A DNA stretch of 64,000 nucleotides from Amycolatopsis sp. WAC 01376. Lineage in GTDB: Bacteria; Actinomycetota; Actinomycetes; Mycobacteriales; Pseudonocardiaceae. The stretch covers positions 1,550,001 through 1,614,000 of the forward strand of contig NZ_QHKL01000001.1 in assembly GCF_003947415.1 (NCBI RefSeq). The letters are read 5' to 3'. The notes below the pieces were generated by a model that was not told where the DNA came from, did not search any database, and was given only the letters and a program-made list of their open reading frames with translations. Every line of letters begins with the position of its first letter. The first letter of the stretch is position 1. Below are positions 7,409 to 16,730 of the stretch, one piece after another. The position numbers were made by a program, and so were the translations under genes.

Positions 7409-8677
7409 ATGACACACCAGCCCGAACTTTCCGCGCTCGCCGCCGCCGACCCGCAGATCGCGGGGCTCGTCGAGGACGAGGCGAAACGCCAGCACGACAA
7501 GATCCGCCTGATCGCGTCCGAGAACTACGTCTCCCAGGCCGTACTGGAGGCGACGGGCACCGTCCTCACCAACAAGTACTCCGAGGGCTACGCCGGCAAG
7601 CGGTACTACGAAGGCCAGCAACTCATCGACCAGGTCGAGAAACTCGCCATCGAGCGCGCGAAGGCCGTCTTCGGCACCGACCACGCGAACGTCCAGCCGT
7701 ACTCCGGCTCGCCGGCGAACTTGGCGGTGTACCTCGCTTTCGCGCAGCCGGGTGACACCATCCTCGGCATGGCGCTGCCGGACGGCGGGCACCTCACGCA
7801 CGGCTGGAGCGTGTCCGCGACCGGCAAGTGGTTCACCCCGGTCCGCTACGGCGTCCGCAAGGAGACCGGCCGCGTCGACCTCGACCAGGTCCGCGAACTC
7901 GCGCTGAAGCACCGGCCGAAGCTGATCTTCGCGGGCGGCACCGCGATCCCGCGCACCATCGACTTCCCGGCGTTCGCGGAGATCGCCCGCGAGGTCGACG
8001 CCGTCCTGGTCGCCGACATCGCGCATATCGCCGGGCTCGTCGCCGGCGGCGCGCACCCGTCGCCGGTCGGGCACGCGCAGGTCATCACCACGACTACGCA
8101 CAAAACCCTGCGCGGTCCGCGCGGCGCGATGATCCTTTCCGACGCCGACCACGCGAAGGCCGTCGACAAGGCGGTGTTCCCCGGTCTGCAGGGCGGCCCG
8201 CACAACCACACGACCGCCGCGATCGCCGTCGCGCTCGGCGAGGCGCAGAAGCCGGAGTTCGCCGAGTACGCGCACACGATCGTCGCCAACGCCCGCGCGC
8301 TGGCGGAGGCGCTGGTGGAACGCGGCTACGACCTCGTGTCCGGCGGCACCGACAACCACCTGCTGCTCATCGACCTGACGAACAAGAACGTGCCGGGCAA
8401 ACCGGCCGCGCAGGCGCTGGACCGCGCCGGCATCGAACTGAACTACAACACCGTGCCGTTCGACCCGCGCAAACCGTTCGACCCGTCCGGCATCCGGCTC
8501 GGCACCTCCGCGATCACCACGCGCGGGCTCAAGCCGGAGCACCAGACGCAGGTCGCGGACTGGATCGACCGCACGATCACCGCGGCGGCGGGCGAGGAAC
8601 AGTCCGCTTTGGACACCATCGCCGCCGAGATCCGCGAGTTCCTGGCGCCGTTCCCGATCCCGGGCTACTCGGCGTAG
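7409..8677 (+). CDS. glyA: Serine hydroxymethyltransferase
   Basis: This 422-residue PLP enzyme converts serine and tetrahydrofolate to glycine and 5,10-methylene-THF, feeding purines, thymidylate and methionine. The N-terminus shows the family run RLIASENYVS and the PLP lysine is K232 in TTTTHKTLRGPRG. ATG 7409 has AGGAG at 7396-7400; an earlier in-frame GTG at 7331 falls inside the riboswitch and is rejected. Its upstream ZTP riboswitch ties expression to folate/one-carbon status, and the folate biosynthesis operon lies 14 kb downstream. A 25-bp-arm hairpin follows the gene. Confidence 0.97.
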   Translation: MTHQPELSALAAADPQIAGLVEDEAKRQHDKIRLIASENYVSQAVLEATGTVLTNKYSEGYAGKRYYEGQQLIDQVEKLAIERAKAVFGTDHANVQPYSGSPANLAVYLAFAQPGDTILGMALPDGGHLTHGWSVSATGKWFTPVRYGVRKETGRVDLDQVRELALKHRPKLIFAGGTAIPRTIDFPAFAEIAREVDAVLVADIAHIAGLVAGGAHPSPVGHAQVITTTTHKTLRGPRGAMILSDADHAKAVDKAVFPGLQGGPHNHTTAAIAVALGEAQKPEFAEYAHTIVANARALAEALVERGYDLVSGGTDNHLLLIDLTNKNVPGKPAAQALDRAGIELNYNTVPFDPRKPFDPSGIRLGTSAITTRGLKPEHQTQVADWIDRTITAAAGEEQSALDTIAAEIREFLAPFPIPGYSA

Positions 8678-8690
8678 AACGGACTGCCCT

Positions 8691-8745
8691 GTCCGTGAAG
8701 GCCTCCTTGAGGGACCCAGAGTCCCTCAAGGAGGCCTTCACGGAC
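8691..8745. repeat. 25-bp-arm hairpin after glyA
   Basis: Arms 8691-8715 and 8721-8745 are perfectly complementary with a 5-base loop. The outer motif is GTCCGTGAAGG / CCTTCACGGAC. It starts 13 bases after the glyA stop, so it may act as a terminator. It belongs to the same family as 49814-49870 and 62748-62804. Confidence 0.85.
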
Positions 8746-8919
8746 TTCGAGCAAGACGCGAAGGGACCCTTCACTCGGCTCTTGACTGTCCACAAGGGAC
8801 ACATTACGAGGTAAGGTGCCCGATTTAGGTGACTTGCACGGTTTCACGAGGGGGTCGTGAGTGCTTTTTGTCGTTCTAACCCTCATTGCCACTCACGAGT
8901 TCAGTATCGGCGTTGTCCC

Positions 8920-9030
8920 GTGATTGACCGGACGACACGCGTGATCCGGCGGACGGCACGCGTGTGACGTCCATCCGAACACGCGTGCCGTCCCGCCAAT
9001 CACGTGTGTCGTCCGTCCAGTCACGCGAAA
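8920..9030. repeat. 21-bp-period palindromic array, 3+3 units
   Basis: Three units with GTGAT or GTGTG cores begin at 8920, 8941 and 8962. Three mirror-image units, with CACG cores at 8980, 9001 and 9022, follow. The spacing is exactly 21 bp on each side of a short centre (8968-8979). Units share GGACGRCACGC and its complement. The arrangement matches the arrays at 33235 and 42268 with a diverged unit sequence. Confidence 0.75.
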
Positions 9031-9086
9031 CCGCCGGTAGAACGTACCTAAGGGGCCGATCGGCGGCCAATGTCTCCGGGAACCAG

Positions 9087-9116
9087 TAGGTACCTAAAAC
9101 ACCCTTGGCCCTAACC
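9087..9116. repeat. 30-bp interspersed element, copy 1
   Basis: This element begins TAGGTACCTAA and ends CCCTTGGCCCTAACC. It differs from copy 2 (49959-49988) at one base and from copy 3 (53054-53083) at two. It contains the palindrome AGGTACCT. Confidence 0.85.
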
Positions 9117-9324
9117 CTCATTGCCACTCACGACCCCCGCGGACACTGAAGCCCCGCCGGCGCCCAGAACCAGGCCTGCCCCACCTCGGCGCGCTCCACC
9201 ACCGGCACATGCGGCCCCGCGAGAGTGCAGGAACAGTCGCCTGACCCGCACGATCTCGACTTTGCCGGGACCCTGACCTAGGCGCAGGGAAGGGGGTCCT
9301 TCATGTACTGGGCAAGACGCGAAA

Positions 9325-9359
9325 GGGCCCTTCACCGCATGCGATGCGGTGAAGGGCCC
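9325..9359. repeat. 16-bp-arm hairpin at the 3' end of ppa
   Basis: Arms 9325-9340 and 9344-9359 (GGGCCCTTCACCGCAT and its complement) enclose a 3-base loop. The stem lies 18 bases past the ppa stop on the minus strand and is a plausible terminator for ppa. Confidence 0.75.
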
Positions 9360-9376
9360 CTTCGGCACTTAAGCGA

Positions 9377-9892
9377 CTAGTGAGCCGGACCGTCGACGGC
9401 CTCCTTGGCCAGCCGGTCGGTCTCGCGCTCGAACGAACGCTGGATCTCGGCCTCGGCCTCGGACCGCCCGACCCAGCTCGAACCCTCGACGCTCTTGCCC
9501 GGCTCCAGGTCCTTGTACACCTCGAAGAAGTGCTGGATCTCGAGCTTGTGGAACTCGTTGAGGTGGTGGATGTCGCGCAGGTGCTCCAGGCGCGGGTCGT
9601 TCGTCGGGACGGCGAGGACCTTGTCGTCCGGGCCCTTCTCGTCGGTCATCCGGAACATGCCGATCGCGCGGCAGCGGATCAGGCAGCCGGGGAAGGTCGG
9701 CTCCTGGACGAGCACCAGCACGTCGAGCGGGTCGCCGTCCTGGCCGAGGGTGTCGTCGATGAACCCGTAGTCGGCGGGGTACTGCGTGGCGGTGAACAGC
9801 GTCCGGTCGAGTTTGATCCGACCGGTCTTGTGGTCCACCTCGTACTTGTTGCGCTCCCCCTTGGGGATTTCGATAGTGACGTCGAATTCCAC
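9377..9892 (-). CDS. ppa: Inorganic pyrophosphatase
   Basis: This 171-residue cytosolic enzyme hydrolyses pyrophosphate to phosphate, pulling biosynthetic reactions forward. It is a family I pyrophosphatase: the substrate/metal site DGDPLDVLV spans residues 52-60, with D52, D54 and D57 as metal ligands, and the preceding QYPADYGFI is typical. ATG 9892 gives the usual length and the canonical [12 protein letters not shown] start. It is transcribed divergently from the DacB-like gene at 10060, the same pair arrangement as Rv3628/Rv3627c of M. tuberculosis. The hairpin 9325-9359 lies just past its stop. Confidence 0.96.
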   Translation of the reverse strand: MEFDVTIEIPKGERNKYEVDHKTGRIKLDRTLFTATQYPADYGFIDDTLGQDGDPLDVLVLVQEPTFPGCLIRCRAIGMFRMTDEKGPDDKVLAVPTNDPRLEHLRDIHHLNEFHKLEIQHFFEVYKDLEPGKSVEGSSWVGRSEAEAEIQRSFERETDRLAKEAVDGPAH

Positions 9893-10059
9893 GCCGGCCT
9901 CGCTGCTCTCGTCTTTGGTACGCCCCGCCGTCGCGGACGGCTCACCGAGTTCATGGTCTTGTCTTCACTAGTGTGGACCACGGGGGCTCGGGCGGTCGCA
10001 TCGATGTGGTCGTATGTGAGCTTGGCCCCTTCCCCGGACGGTGGATGAAGGAGCGTTGA

Positions 10060-12111
10060 GTGCCGGAAAACGATGTCCCGATGTGGCCGTCGGACGACAA
10101 GGACACCTCATCCGCCGAGCCCAAGGGCGCCAAGAGGGAGGGTGAGGCCACCGTCTGGCTGCCCATGTCGGGCCTGGCGAACGGCAAGACCGAAGAGCTG
10201 TCAGTGCCGAAGGTCACACCCGAAAGTGGCTCGTGGTTCCAGCCTCTCGTCGAGGTCAGTGACATCGACGAGGAACCGGACGTTCCGGAGACCCCGACAC
10301 CGCAGTGGTCCGCCTTCGAGCCGGTGACGCCGGTGACGCCGGCCGAGCCGGAGCAGCACGAAGAGCCGAAGACGCTCTTCGTCAAGCCGGTCCAGCCGCA
10401 GCACAAGGACGAACCGGACTGGGACCAGTTCGACCGGGGCACCGCCACCCCGCAACGTGACGCCGAGCCTTCGAGACCCGAGCCGAGCCAGGAACCCCCG
10501 AGGCAGGAGCCGCCGCGCCGTCCCGAGCAGAGCCGGGTCGAGCCGCCGCTTCCCGCGCCGGTCCCGTCCGCGACCATGCACGCGCGCCCGGTTCGCATCG
10601 AGCCGTCCGAAGAGCGCTTCGACTCCGAAGCCACCGTCGGGATCCAGCGGCCCGAGCCGCCGTCTCAGGAACCCCCGGCAGCCGAAACCGAGGCCGCGCC
10701 CGCGCCGAAGCCGAAGCGCAAGCGCAAGGCCCTGCTGATCACGACCCTGGTAGTGATCCTGTTGCTCGCCGGGATGGGCGGCGCCGCCGCGATGCCGAAG
10801 GTGTCGAACCGGCTCGGCCTGCCCTGGGCACCGAACGCGCCGAAGGGTGAGATCCCGAAGCCCGCCGGTGTCACCCGGGTCCTGCACGGGCCGGACGTCA
10901 ACGGCGTCGCGCCGACGAAGGCAGGTCTCGCGGCCGCGCTGGCCGGTCCCGCCGGTGCCGCCGACCTCGGCACGCTCACCGGCACCGTCGTGGACGCGGC
11001 GACCGGTGACGTCCTCTGGGACAAGAACTCCGGCACCCCGCTGACCCCGGCGTCGACCACGAAGATCCTCGTCGTGGCGGCCGCGCTGCTGTCGATGGAC
11101 CACGGGACGCAGTTCTCGACGAAGATCGTCCAGGGCGCCGAGCCGGGCACGGTGATCCTCGTCGCGGGCGGCGACCCCTCGCTGACGTCGCTGCCGCTGG
11201 GCACCGACTCGCCGCTGTACCCGGGCGCCGCGCACGTCGACGACCTCGTCGCCCAGGTCAAGAAGGCGGGCGGCGGCAAGATCTCCAAGGTCCAGCTGGA
11301 CATCAGCCTGTTCGAGGGGCCGACGTCGGCGAAGGGCTGGGACCCGGAGGACACCGCCGCCGGGAACACCTACATGGCGCCGGTCCTCCCCGTGATGGCC
11401 GACGGCGGCCGCGCCGACCCGAAGAACGACCATTCGCCCCGTATCGCGAACCCGGCGGCCGCGCTGACCCAGAAGATCGCGGGGAAGCTCGAAGCCCAAG
11501 CCGGCGGTACGACGACGGCGCCGAAGGACGCGAAGGTGCTCGGCGAGGTCAAGTCGCAGCCGCTCGCGGAGTTCGCGAACTCGCTGCTGCAGCTTTCGGA
11601 CAACTTGATGGCCGACGTCCTCGCCCGCCAGCTCGCGCTCACGAAGGGCGCCGAGCCGTCGTTCACCGGCGGCGCGGCCGCGACGATGGACGTGCTCAAG
11701 CAGGCCGGATTCGACCTCACCGGCGTCCAGATCAACGACGGCAGCGGACTGTCCGACCAGAACAAGATCCCGGCCAAGGCGCTCAGCGAGATCCTCGCGG
11801 TCGCGGCGGCGCCGGACGGCAAGGATCCGCGGACGGCCAAACTGCGGCCCCTGCTGGCCGGCCTTCCCGTCGCGGGCGGCAGCGGGACACTGGAGAAGCG
11901 CTACGGCGATCCCGCGTCGGCCGCCGGCCGCGGCTGGGTGCGCGGCAAGACCGGCACGCTGTCCGGGGTGAACACCCTGGCCGGTGTGGTGCTGGACACC
12001 GACGGCCGGATGCTCGTCTTCGCGCTGATGTCGTCCGGTTCGGACCAGAACAAGGGCAGGGCCGCGCTCGACGTCGTCGCGGCGACCTTGCACAAGTGCG
12101 GCTGCCGGTGA
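10060..12111 (+). CDS. dacB: D-alanyl-D-alanine carboxypeptidase, PBP4/S13 type, with long cytosolic N-terminus
   Basis: This 683-residue enzyme trims D-Ala from peptidoglycan stem peptides. The three penicillin-binding motifs are intact: S332-T-T-K335, S513-D-N515 and K630-T-G632. One membrane segment (about residues 224-246, after the basic run KRKRK) anchors the catalytic part outside. The first 220 residues are acidic, proline-rich and probably disordered in the cytosol; they hold no recognised domain and are unusual for DacB. GTG 10060 has AAGGAG at 10048-10053. It is the first gene of a run with the DUF2342 protein, tilS and hpt. Confidence 0.92.
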   Translation: MPENDVPMWPSDDKDTSSAEPKGAKREGEATVWLPMSGLANGKTEELSVPKVTPESGSWFQPLVEVSDIDEEPDVPETPTPQWSAFEPVTPVTPAEPEQHEEPKTLFVKPVQPQHKDEPDWDQFDRGTATPQRDAEPSRPEPSQEPPRQEPPRRPEQSRVEPPLPAPVPSATMHARPVRIEPSEERFDSEATVGIQRPEPPSQEPPAAETEAAPAPKPKRKRKALLITTLVVILLLAGMGGAAAMPKVSNRLGLPWAPNAPKGEIPKPAGVTRVLHGPDVNGVAPTKAGLAAALAGPAGAADLGTLTGTVVDAATGDVLWDKNSGTPLTPASTTKILVVAAALLSMDHGTQFSTKIVQGAEPGTVILVAGGDPSLTSLPLGTDSPLYPGAAHVDDLVAQVKKAGGGKISKVQLDISLFEGPTSAKGWDPEDTAAGNTYMAPVLPVMADGGRADPKNDHSPRIANPAAALTQKIAGKLEAQAGGTTTAPKDAKVLGEVKSQPLAEFANSLLQLSDNLMADVLARQLALTKGAEPSFTGGAAATMDVLKQAGFDLTGVQINDGSGLSDQNKIPAKALSEILAVAAAPDGKDPRTAKLRPLLAGLPVAGGSGTLEKRYGDPASAAGRGWVRGKTGTLSGVNTLAGVVLDTDGRMLVFALMSSGSDQNKGRAALDVVAATLHKCGCR

Positions 12112-12178
12112 GCGACCGGAACCGGAGCGTGAGGAAGTCGGGACGGAAACCGGTCTTTCAGCGGGTAGCGTCATAAGA

Positions 12179-13240
12179 GTGACTGAGGAAACGCCGACCA
12201 AGACACGTTCGATGGTCGACTGGTCCCTGGCCGCCTCGACGGGCGCCCTCCTGGTGCGTGGCGGTCCGGTGGTCGACCGCGAAGTGGCCGAAGAAGCCGT
12301 CGCCGATCTGCGTGAGCTGACCAGTGAGGCGGAGGGGCACGTCCGCGAGCTGACCGGGCTCGGCCTCGACCTGCCGCTGCTGCCCGCCGAAGTCGTCGAC
12401 AGGCCCGGCTGGGTCCGCTCGGCCGCCGCCGGGCTCGACGCGCTCACCGTGCGCGCGCTGCCGGAGGCCCAAGGTGGCCCGCTGGCGCCCGTGCTGGCCG
12501 GTGGCGCCGGTGTCCAGACCGGTCTGGTGCTCGCCTTCCTGGCTTCCCGCGTGCTCGGCCAGTACGACCCGTTCGGTGGGCCGGAACGCCGTGGGCAGCT
12601 GGTGCTCGTCGCGCCGAACGTGGTCGCCGCCCAGCAGGCGATGGACGTGCCGGGGCACGATTTCCGGCTGTGGGTGTGCCTGCACGAATGCACCCACCGG
12701 TTGCAGTTCACCGCGGTCACCTGGCTGCGCGACTACTTCGCCGACGAGGTCGAGCGCCTGATCGGCGGGCTCGCCGGCCGGGACGCGGACGGGCTGAGCG
12801 ATCTGGTCGGCCGTCTGCCGGACACCATCAAGCAGATCGGCAAGGGCAAGGCCGGCGGCGCCGGACTCGCCGAACTCCTGCAGTCGCCGAGCGAACGCGC
12901 GGTATTCGACCGGCTCCTCGCCCTCTCCACGCTGTTGGAGGGGCACGCCGATTTCGTGATGGACGCCGTCGGGCCGCAGGTCGTGCCGAGTGTCGAGCTG
13001 ATCCGTTCGCGGTTCACCGCGCGGCGCAAGGGCGGCGGGCTGATCGACCGCGTGCTGCGCAGCCTGCTCGGCGTGGACGCGAAGCTGCGCCAGTACGAAC
13101 AGGGCGCGAAGTTCACCAAGCACGTCGTCGACGCCGTCGGCATGGACGGCTTCAACGCGGTGTGGACTTCGCCGAACACGTTGCCGACCAGGGCCGAGAT
13201 CACCGATCCGGCGGCCTGGGTGCGGCGCCTGCACGGGTGA
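12179..13240 (+). CDS. DUF2342-type zinc-dependent metalloprotease-like protein
   Basis: The 353-residue protein matches the actinobacterial DUF2342 family, once labelled a coenzyme-F420-associated hydrolase. A HExxH zinc motif is visible as H169-E-C-T-H173 in a helical core, with GLIDRVLRSLLG and VVDAVGMDGFN-type blocks towards the C-terminus. Its cellular role is not established. GTG 12179 is used, but ATG 12212 (MVDWSLAAS) is possible since no good ribosome site precedes the first start. The stop overlaps the tilS start (GTGA), and the same dacB-DUF2342-tilS-hpt order is seen in mycobacteria. Confidence 0.85.
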   Translation: MTEETPTKTRSMVDWSLAASTGALLVRGGPVVDREVAEEAVADLRELTSEAEGHVRELTGLGLDLPLLPAEVVDRPGWVRSAAAGLDALTVRALPEAQGGPLAPVLAGGAGVQTGLVLAFLASRVLGQYDPFGGPERRGQLVLVAPNVVAAQQAMDVPGHDFRLWVCLHECTHRLQFTAVTWLRDYFADEVERLIGGLAGRDADGLSDLVGRLPDTIKQIGKGKAGGAGLAELLQSPSERAVFDRLLALSTLLEGHADFVMDAVGPQVVPSVELIRSRFTARRKGGGLIDRVLRSLLGVDAKLRQYEQGAKFTKHVVDAVGMDGFNAVWTSPNTLPTRAEITDPAAWVRRLHG

Positions 13241-14211
13241 GCGGACCGGATCCGGCGATCGCGGCCGTGCGGTCGGCCGTACGGGATTTCCTGGCGTCGG
13301 CGACCGTCGCCGACGAGGTGTGTGTCGCCGTCTCCGGCGGCGCGGACTCACTGGCCTTGGCCGAAGCGGCGGCGTTCGTCGGCTCCCGCGCCGGGCTGAA
13401 GGTGCGGGCACTCGTCGTCGACCACGGCCTCCAGACCGGTTCCGCCGAGACCGCCGCTCAAGCCGCGAGTACGGCGCGGGAACTGGGCGCCGACACCGTC
13501 GAGGTCCTGAATGTGCGGGTCGAGGGCGCCGGCGGACCGGAAGCCGCGGCCCGCCGGGCCCGCTACGGCGCCTTGCGTTCGGCGCTCCCCGGCGGACACG
13601 GCCTCGTCCTGCTCGGCCACACCCTCGACGACCAGGCCGAAACCGTCCTGCTCGGCCTCGGCCGGGGATCCGGACCGCGATCGGTGGCCGGGATGCGGCC
13701 GCACGACCCGCCATGGGGGCGGCCGCTGCTCGGCGTCAGCCGCGCCACCACCCGGCAGGCGTGCCGGGCGCTCGGCGTCGACCCGTGGCAGGACCCGCAC
13801 AACGACGACCCGCGGTTCACCCGTGTCCGGTTACGGACGGAAGTACTGCCCCTTCTGGAGGATGTGCTTTCCGGTGGTGTCGCGGCTTCGCTGGCCCGTA
13901 CGGCGGCGCAACTGCGCGAGGACACCGAGGCGTTGGACACACTCGCGGACGAGCTCCACCTGCGTGCTTTCACCGGTGAAGGGCTCGACGCTGCGGTGCT
14001 CGCCACCGAACCGCCCGCGCTGCGGCGGCGCGTCCTCCGCAGGTGGCTGCTGGACTCCGGGGTCCGCGAACTCACCGACGCCCACCTGCGTTCGGTCGAC
14101 GCGCTAGTGGGGAACTGGCGGGGTCAGGGCGGGGTCTGGCTACCCGGCGAGTTGGTGGCCAAGCGGGCGCATGGCAGGCTCTTGCTCGAAGCACCCCATT
14201 CCACCACCTAG
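13237..14211 (+). CDS. tilS: tRNA(Ile)-lysidine synthetase
   Basis: This 324-residue ATP-dependent enzyme attaches lysine to cytidine 34 of the CAU-anticodon isoleucine tRNA, changing its decoding and charging. The PP-loop motif is SGGADS at residues 33-38, and [16 protein letters not shown] is a second family hallmark. GTG 13237 overlaps the preceding stop; the longer open frame upstream (from 12670) only shadows the DUF2342 gene. The protein is at the short end of the family, like other actinobacterial TilS. It is followed 13 bases later by hpt. Confidence 0.94.
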   Translation: MSGPDPAIAAVRSAVRDFLASATVADEVCVAVSGGADSLALAEAAAFVGSRAGLKVRALVVDHGLQTGSAETAAQAASTARELGADTVEVLNVRVEGAGGPEAAARRARYGALRSALPGGHGLVLLGHTLDDQAETVLLGLGRGSGPRSVAGMRPHDPPWGRPLLGVSRATTRQACRALGVDPWQDPHNDDPRFTRVRLRTEVLPLLEDVLSGGVAASLARTAAQLREDTEALDTLADELHLRAFTGEGLDAAVLATEPPALRRRVLRRWLLDSGVRELTDAHLRSVDALVGNWRGQGGVWLPGELVAKRAHGRLLLEAPHSTT

Positions 14212-14224
14212 AGGGGATCGTCCC

Positions 14225-14788
14225 GTGTACGAAGGCGAGATCGCCTCCGTGCTCGTCACCGAGCAGCAGATCAACGACAAGATCGCCGAACTGGCCGCGC
14301 AGGTCGCCGCGGACTATCCGGCCGACGGCCCCGGCGCGGGGCGGGGAGACCTCCTGCTCGTCGGCGTGCTCAAGGGCGCGGTGATGTTCATGACCGACTT
14401 CGCCAGGGCACTCCCTCTTCCTTCGCAGCTCGAGTTCATGGCGGTCTCCTCCTACGGCTCGGCGACGTCGTCGTCCGGCGTGGTGCGGATCCTCAAGGAC
14501 CTCGACCGCGACATCGCCGGCCGCGACGTGCTCATCGTCGAGGACATCGTCGACTCCGGGCTCACGCTGTCCTGGCTGTTGAAGAACCTCGCCAGCCGCA
14601 ACCCGGCCTCGCTCGAGGTCGTCTCGCTCCTGCGCAAGCCCGAGGCGGTCAAGGTCGACGTACCGGTCAAGTACATCGGGTTCGACATTCCGAACGAATT
14701 CGTAGTCGGATACGGCCTTGACTACGCGGAGCGTTACCGGGACCTGCCCTACATCGGCACCCTGGATCCGCACGTTTACACGTCTTGA
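14225..14788 (+). CDS. hpt: Hypoxanthine(-guanine) phosphoribosyltransferase
   Basis: This 187-residue purine salvage enzyme makes IMP/GMP from the bases and PRPP. The PRPP-binding loop [11 protein letters not shown] lies at residues 102-112, and the C-terminal [21 protein letters not shown] is diagnostic. GTG 14225 has GAGGGG at 14211-14216; the upstream in-frame GTG at 14171 overlaps tilS and lacks this. It is co-directional with tilS. The downstream gap of about 140 bases leads to the type VII secretion accessory genes. Confidence 0.96.
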   Translation: MYEGEIASVLVTEQQINDKIAELAAQVAADYPADGPGAGRGDLLLVGVLKGAVMFMTDFARALPLPSQLEFMAVSSYGSATSSSGVVRILKDLDRDIAGRDVLIVEDIVDSGLTLSWLLKNLASRNPASLEVVSLLRKPEAVKVDVPVKYIGFDIPNEFVVGYGLDYAERYRDLPYIGTLDPHVYTS

Positions 14789-14932
14789 GAACCGCTTGCC
14801 CGCGTCTGGGGAAATGCGGAACCCTGAGCACCGAGAACGCGTCATAGGCTGCGATCAAGTGCGTTAACCTATGCGAAGACCAATGCCGACGAAGCCGTCG
14901 TGGCCTGGCCGGGGGAAACGGAGAGAGCTCAG

Positions 14933-15298
14933 ATGGGGAACAGCAGCTTGGCGGACGCGAACGCGTTCAAGAACGCCGCGGCCCAGGGCCAGGTCGGGAT
15001 CGACCCGGACGCGGCCCAGACCGCCCTGAACAAGATCCGCACCGGCAAGGACGCCGTCGAGGCCCTGCTGCAGCGCGCGGGCGACCTCGGGCAGGCGCCG
15101 AAGCTGGGCAACAACCCGGTCGGCAACGCGATCGCCGCGAAGGTGGCGAACCGCGCCGACGGCGGCGGCGACTCGTACGCCGCGGCGCTCCAGAACCTGT
15201 ACCAGCAGTACGAGGCCGCGGAGTCCGGCATCGTGATCGCGATGGCCCGGTACCACGAGATCGACCAGGCCGCAGCCGAGCCGTTCCGTAACGTCTGA
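14933..15298 (+). CDS. PE-like small type VII secretion-associated protein
   Basis: The 121-residue, helical, alanine-rich protein has no signal peptide or membrane segment. Near its end it shows YHEID (Y107 to D111), which fits the YxxxD/E type VII export motif. It sits immediately upstream of a PPE-like gene and two EspG-like genes, in the same slot between hpt and ftsH where mycobacteria carry PE32/PPE65 and esxVW. I therefore infer a PE-like partner that forms a helical heterodimer with the next protein. Sequence similarity to the true PE family is weak. ATG 14933 follows GGAGAGAG; GTG 14900 is a less likely start. Confidence 0.65.
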   Translation: MGNSSLADANAFKNAAAQGQVGIDPDAAQTALNKIRTGKDAVEALLQRAGDLGQAPKLGNNPVGNAIAAKVANRADGGGDSYAAALQNLYQQYEAAESGIVIAMARYHEIDQAAAEPFRNV

Positions 15299-15315
15299 GG
15301 GGGAGTCAGAAAGCC

Positions 15316-16686
15316 ATGCCACCGAAGCACAGCGCCGACTCTTACGGCGAGAGCAGCACCAGCACGCCGGTCCAGCTCGGCGACAACTCGCACGCCGAGG
15401 GCATCGTGTCGTCCGCCCGCGGCCGCTCCGACGGGTTCGACATCGGCGCCGACCGCGCCATCACCAACCCGCCGAACTGGGAAAGCGCCCCGAGCAGCCA
15501 GGACCTGTGGAACCAGGCCAACCTCGGCAACGACCCGAGCACCGCGACCAGCATCAGCCAGTCCTGGGGTTCGCACGGCAGCAAGCTGAGCCAGGCCTCG
15601 AACGACCTCTACAACGCGATCTCCGAACTCGGCGCCGCCTGGATCGGACAGGGCGCGGCCGCCGCGCAGGGTTCGCTGGTCGCGATCGCGAACTCGGGTT
15701 CGCAGGCCTCCGAGGCCGCGCGCACGATGTCGGACAGGCTCCAGAAGCAGGCCGACGCGGCCACCAAGGTCAAGCTCATGCCGAAGCCGACCGACTACAG
15801 CCCGGAGAAGGCGATGGCGCAGGCCCTCGCGGCCGGCCCGGTCGGCATGATCACCGACCAGAAGCCCCTCGCCGACCAGGACAAGGAAGTGCGGGCGGAG
15901 CAGGCCAGGTTCCTCGAGGCCTACACCAAGGAGATGAGCGAGGTCGACAGCTCGACCCCGAGCTTCGGCCCCGAATCCCTCGGCATGAAGCCGACCGCCT
16001 CGCACAACAGCGCTTCGTTCAGCGGTGTCGGCAGTGTCGGTGGCCCGGGCCTCAACTCGGGTGCGGTCTCCGGTACGCCGGCCCTCGCCGGCACGCACGG
16101 CTACGGCGGCGCACACGGCAGCGTCGGGGCCCCGCTCCAGGCCGGTCCGGACGCGGGTTCGTTCTCGCAGGCCGGCTACACCCCCGCCGCGGGGAACCTG
16201 CCGGCTTCCGGTGTCGCGCCGGGTGCCGGCGTCGCCTCCGGCGCGGGTGCCCCGATGGCGACCCCGCACGCCCCGGCGAGCGGCGGCAACGGACTCGGCC
16301 AGGCCCTCACCGCGGCCGCGCTCGGCGGCGGCCTCGGCTACGCCGGCGCCAAGGCGCTCGGACAGGGCAACAAGTCCGGCGCCAAGGACACCGACAGCAC
16401 CGACGCGTCGGCCACCGAGAAGGCCCCCGCGCAGAGCGCCGCGTCCCAGGCCGTGCCGCAGCAGGGCATCGTGTCCTCCAGCGGCACCATCGGCGCCACC
16501 CCGCCGCCGATGCAGGGCATGGGCGGCGGCATGGGCATGGGCGCCCCCGGCGCGCAGGCCGAGCAGGAAGAGGAGCACACGCACGCGTCGTTCCTCATCG
16601 AGCCGGACCCGGACGACGCCTTCGGCGCCAACGAGGCGACCCCGCCGCCGGTCATCGGCGCCTGGACCGAAGACGACGAACGCTAG
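15316..16686 (+). CDS. PPE-like protein with Gly/Ala-rich C-terminal half
   Basis: In this 456-residue protein, the first 190 or so residues are helical with a WxG turn in ELGAAWIGQGAAAAQ, as in PPE/WXG-type substrates of ESX systems. From about residue 220 the chain is rich in Gly, Ala, Ser and Pro, and it ends in an acidic tail (DPDDAFG ... PPPVIGAWTEDDER). ATG 15316 lies 17 bases after the PE-like gene, so the two are co-transcribed. Export through an ESX machine as a PE/PPE-like pair is inferred from neighbours; no ESX core genes (eccC, eccD) are in the window. A strong hairpin follows. Confidence 0.68.
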   Translation: MPPKHSADSYGESSTSTPVQLGDNSHAEGIVSSARGRSDGFDIGADRAITNPPNWESAPSSQDLWNQANLGNDPSTATSISQSWGSHGSKLSQASNDLYNAISELGAAWIGQGAAAAQGSLVAIANSGSQASEAARTMSDRLQKQADAATKVKLMPKPTDYSPEKAMAQALAAGPVGMITDQKPLADQDKEVRAEQARFLEAYTKEMSEVDSSTPSFGPESLGMKPTASHNSASFSGVGSVGGPGLNSGAVSGTPALAGTHGYGGAHGSVGAPLQAGPDAGSFSQAGYTPAAGNLPASGVAPGAGVASGAGAPMATPHAPASGGNGLGQALTAAALGGGLGYAGAKALGQGNKSGAKDTDSTDASATEKAPAQSAASQAVPQQGIVSSSGTIGATPPPMQGMGGGMGMGAPGAQAEQEEEHTHASFLIEPDPDDAFGANEATPPPVIGAWTEDDER

Positions 16687-16699
16687 AGCGGTTTTTCAC

Positions 16700-16730
16700 C
16701 GGGCGCGCGGCCGATCCGGCCGCGCGCCCG
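16700..16730 (+). terminator. Strong GC hairpin after the PPE-like gene
   Basis: Arms 16700-16713 and 16717-16730 (CGGGCGCGCGGCCG and its complement) close on a 3-base loop 14 bases after the stop. No U-tract follows, but the 14-bp GC stem is a likely transcript end between the PPE-like and espG-like genes. Confidence 0.65.

Larger units (their letters stand above)
8746..9324. other. Gene-free, repeat-rich intergenic region
   Basis: No convincing gene was found between glyA and ppa. Short open frames here read through repeats (for example KGPFASC, KGPFTASHAV) and are artefacts. The stretch holds an imperfect TCGTGAGTG/CACTCACGA pair (8855-8898), a 23-bp direct repeat (8876-8898 and 9111-9133), a 21-bp-period palindromic array (8920-9030), and one copy of the 30-bp element (9087-9116). 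Confidence 0.75.

Noticed and set aside
9111..9368. Small gene of 85 codons between glyA and ppa
   Set aside because: Its sequence comes from the hairpin repeats (KGPFTASHAVKGPFASC) and has no ribosome site.
10201..12720. 839-residue minus-strand open frame
   Set aside because: Shadow of dacB; no recognisable domain, and the ordering of dacB motifs on the plus strand is unambiguous.
12670..13236. Long N-terminal extension of tilS
   Set aside because: It overlaps the DUF2342 gene throughout; TilS homology begins after GTG 13237.
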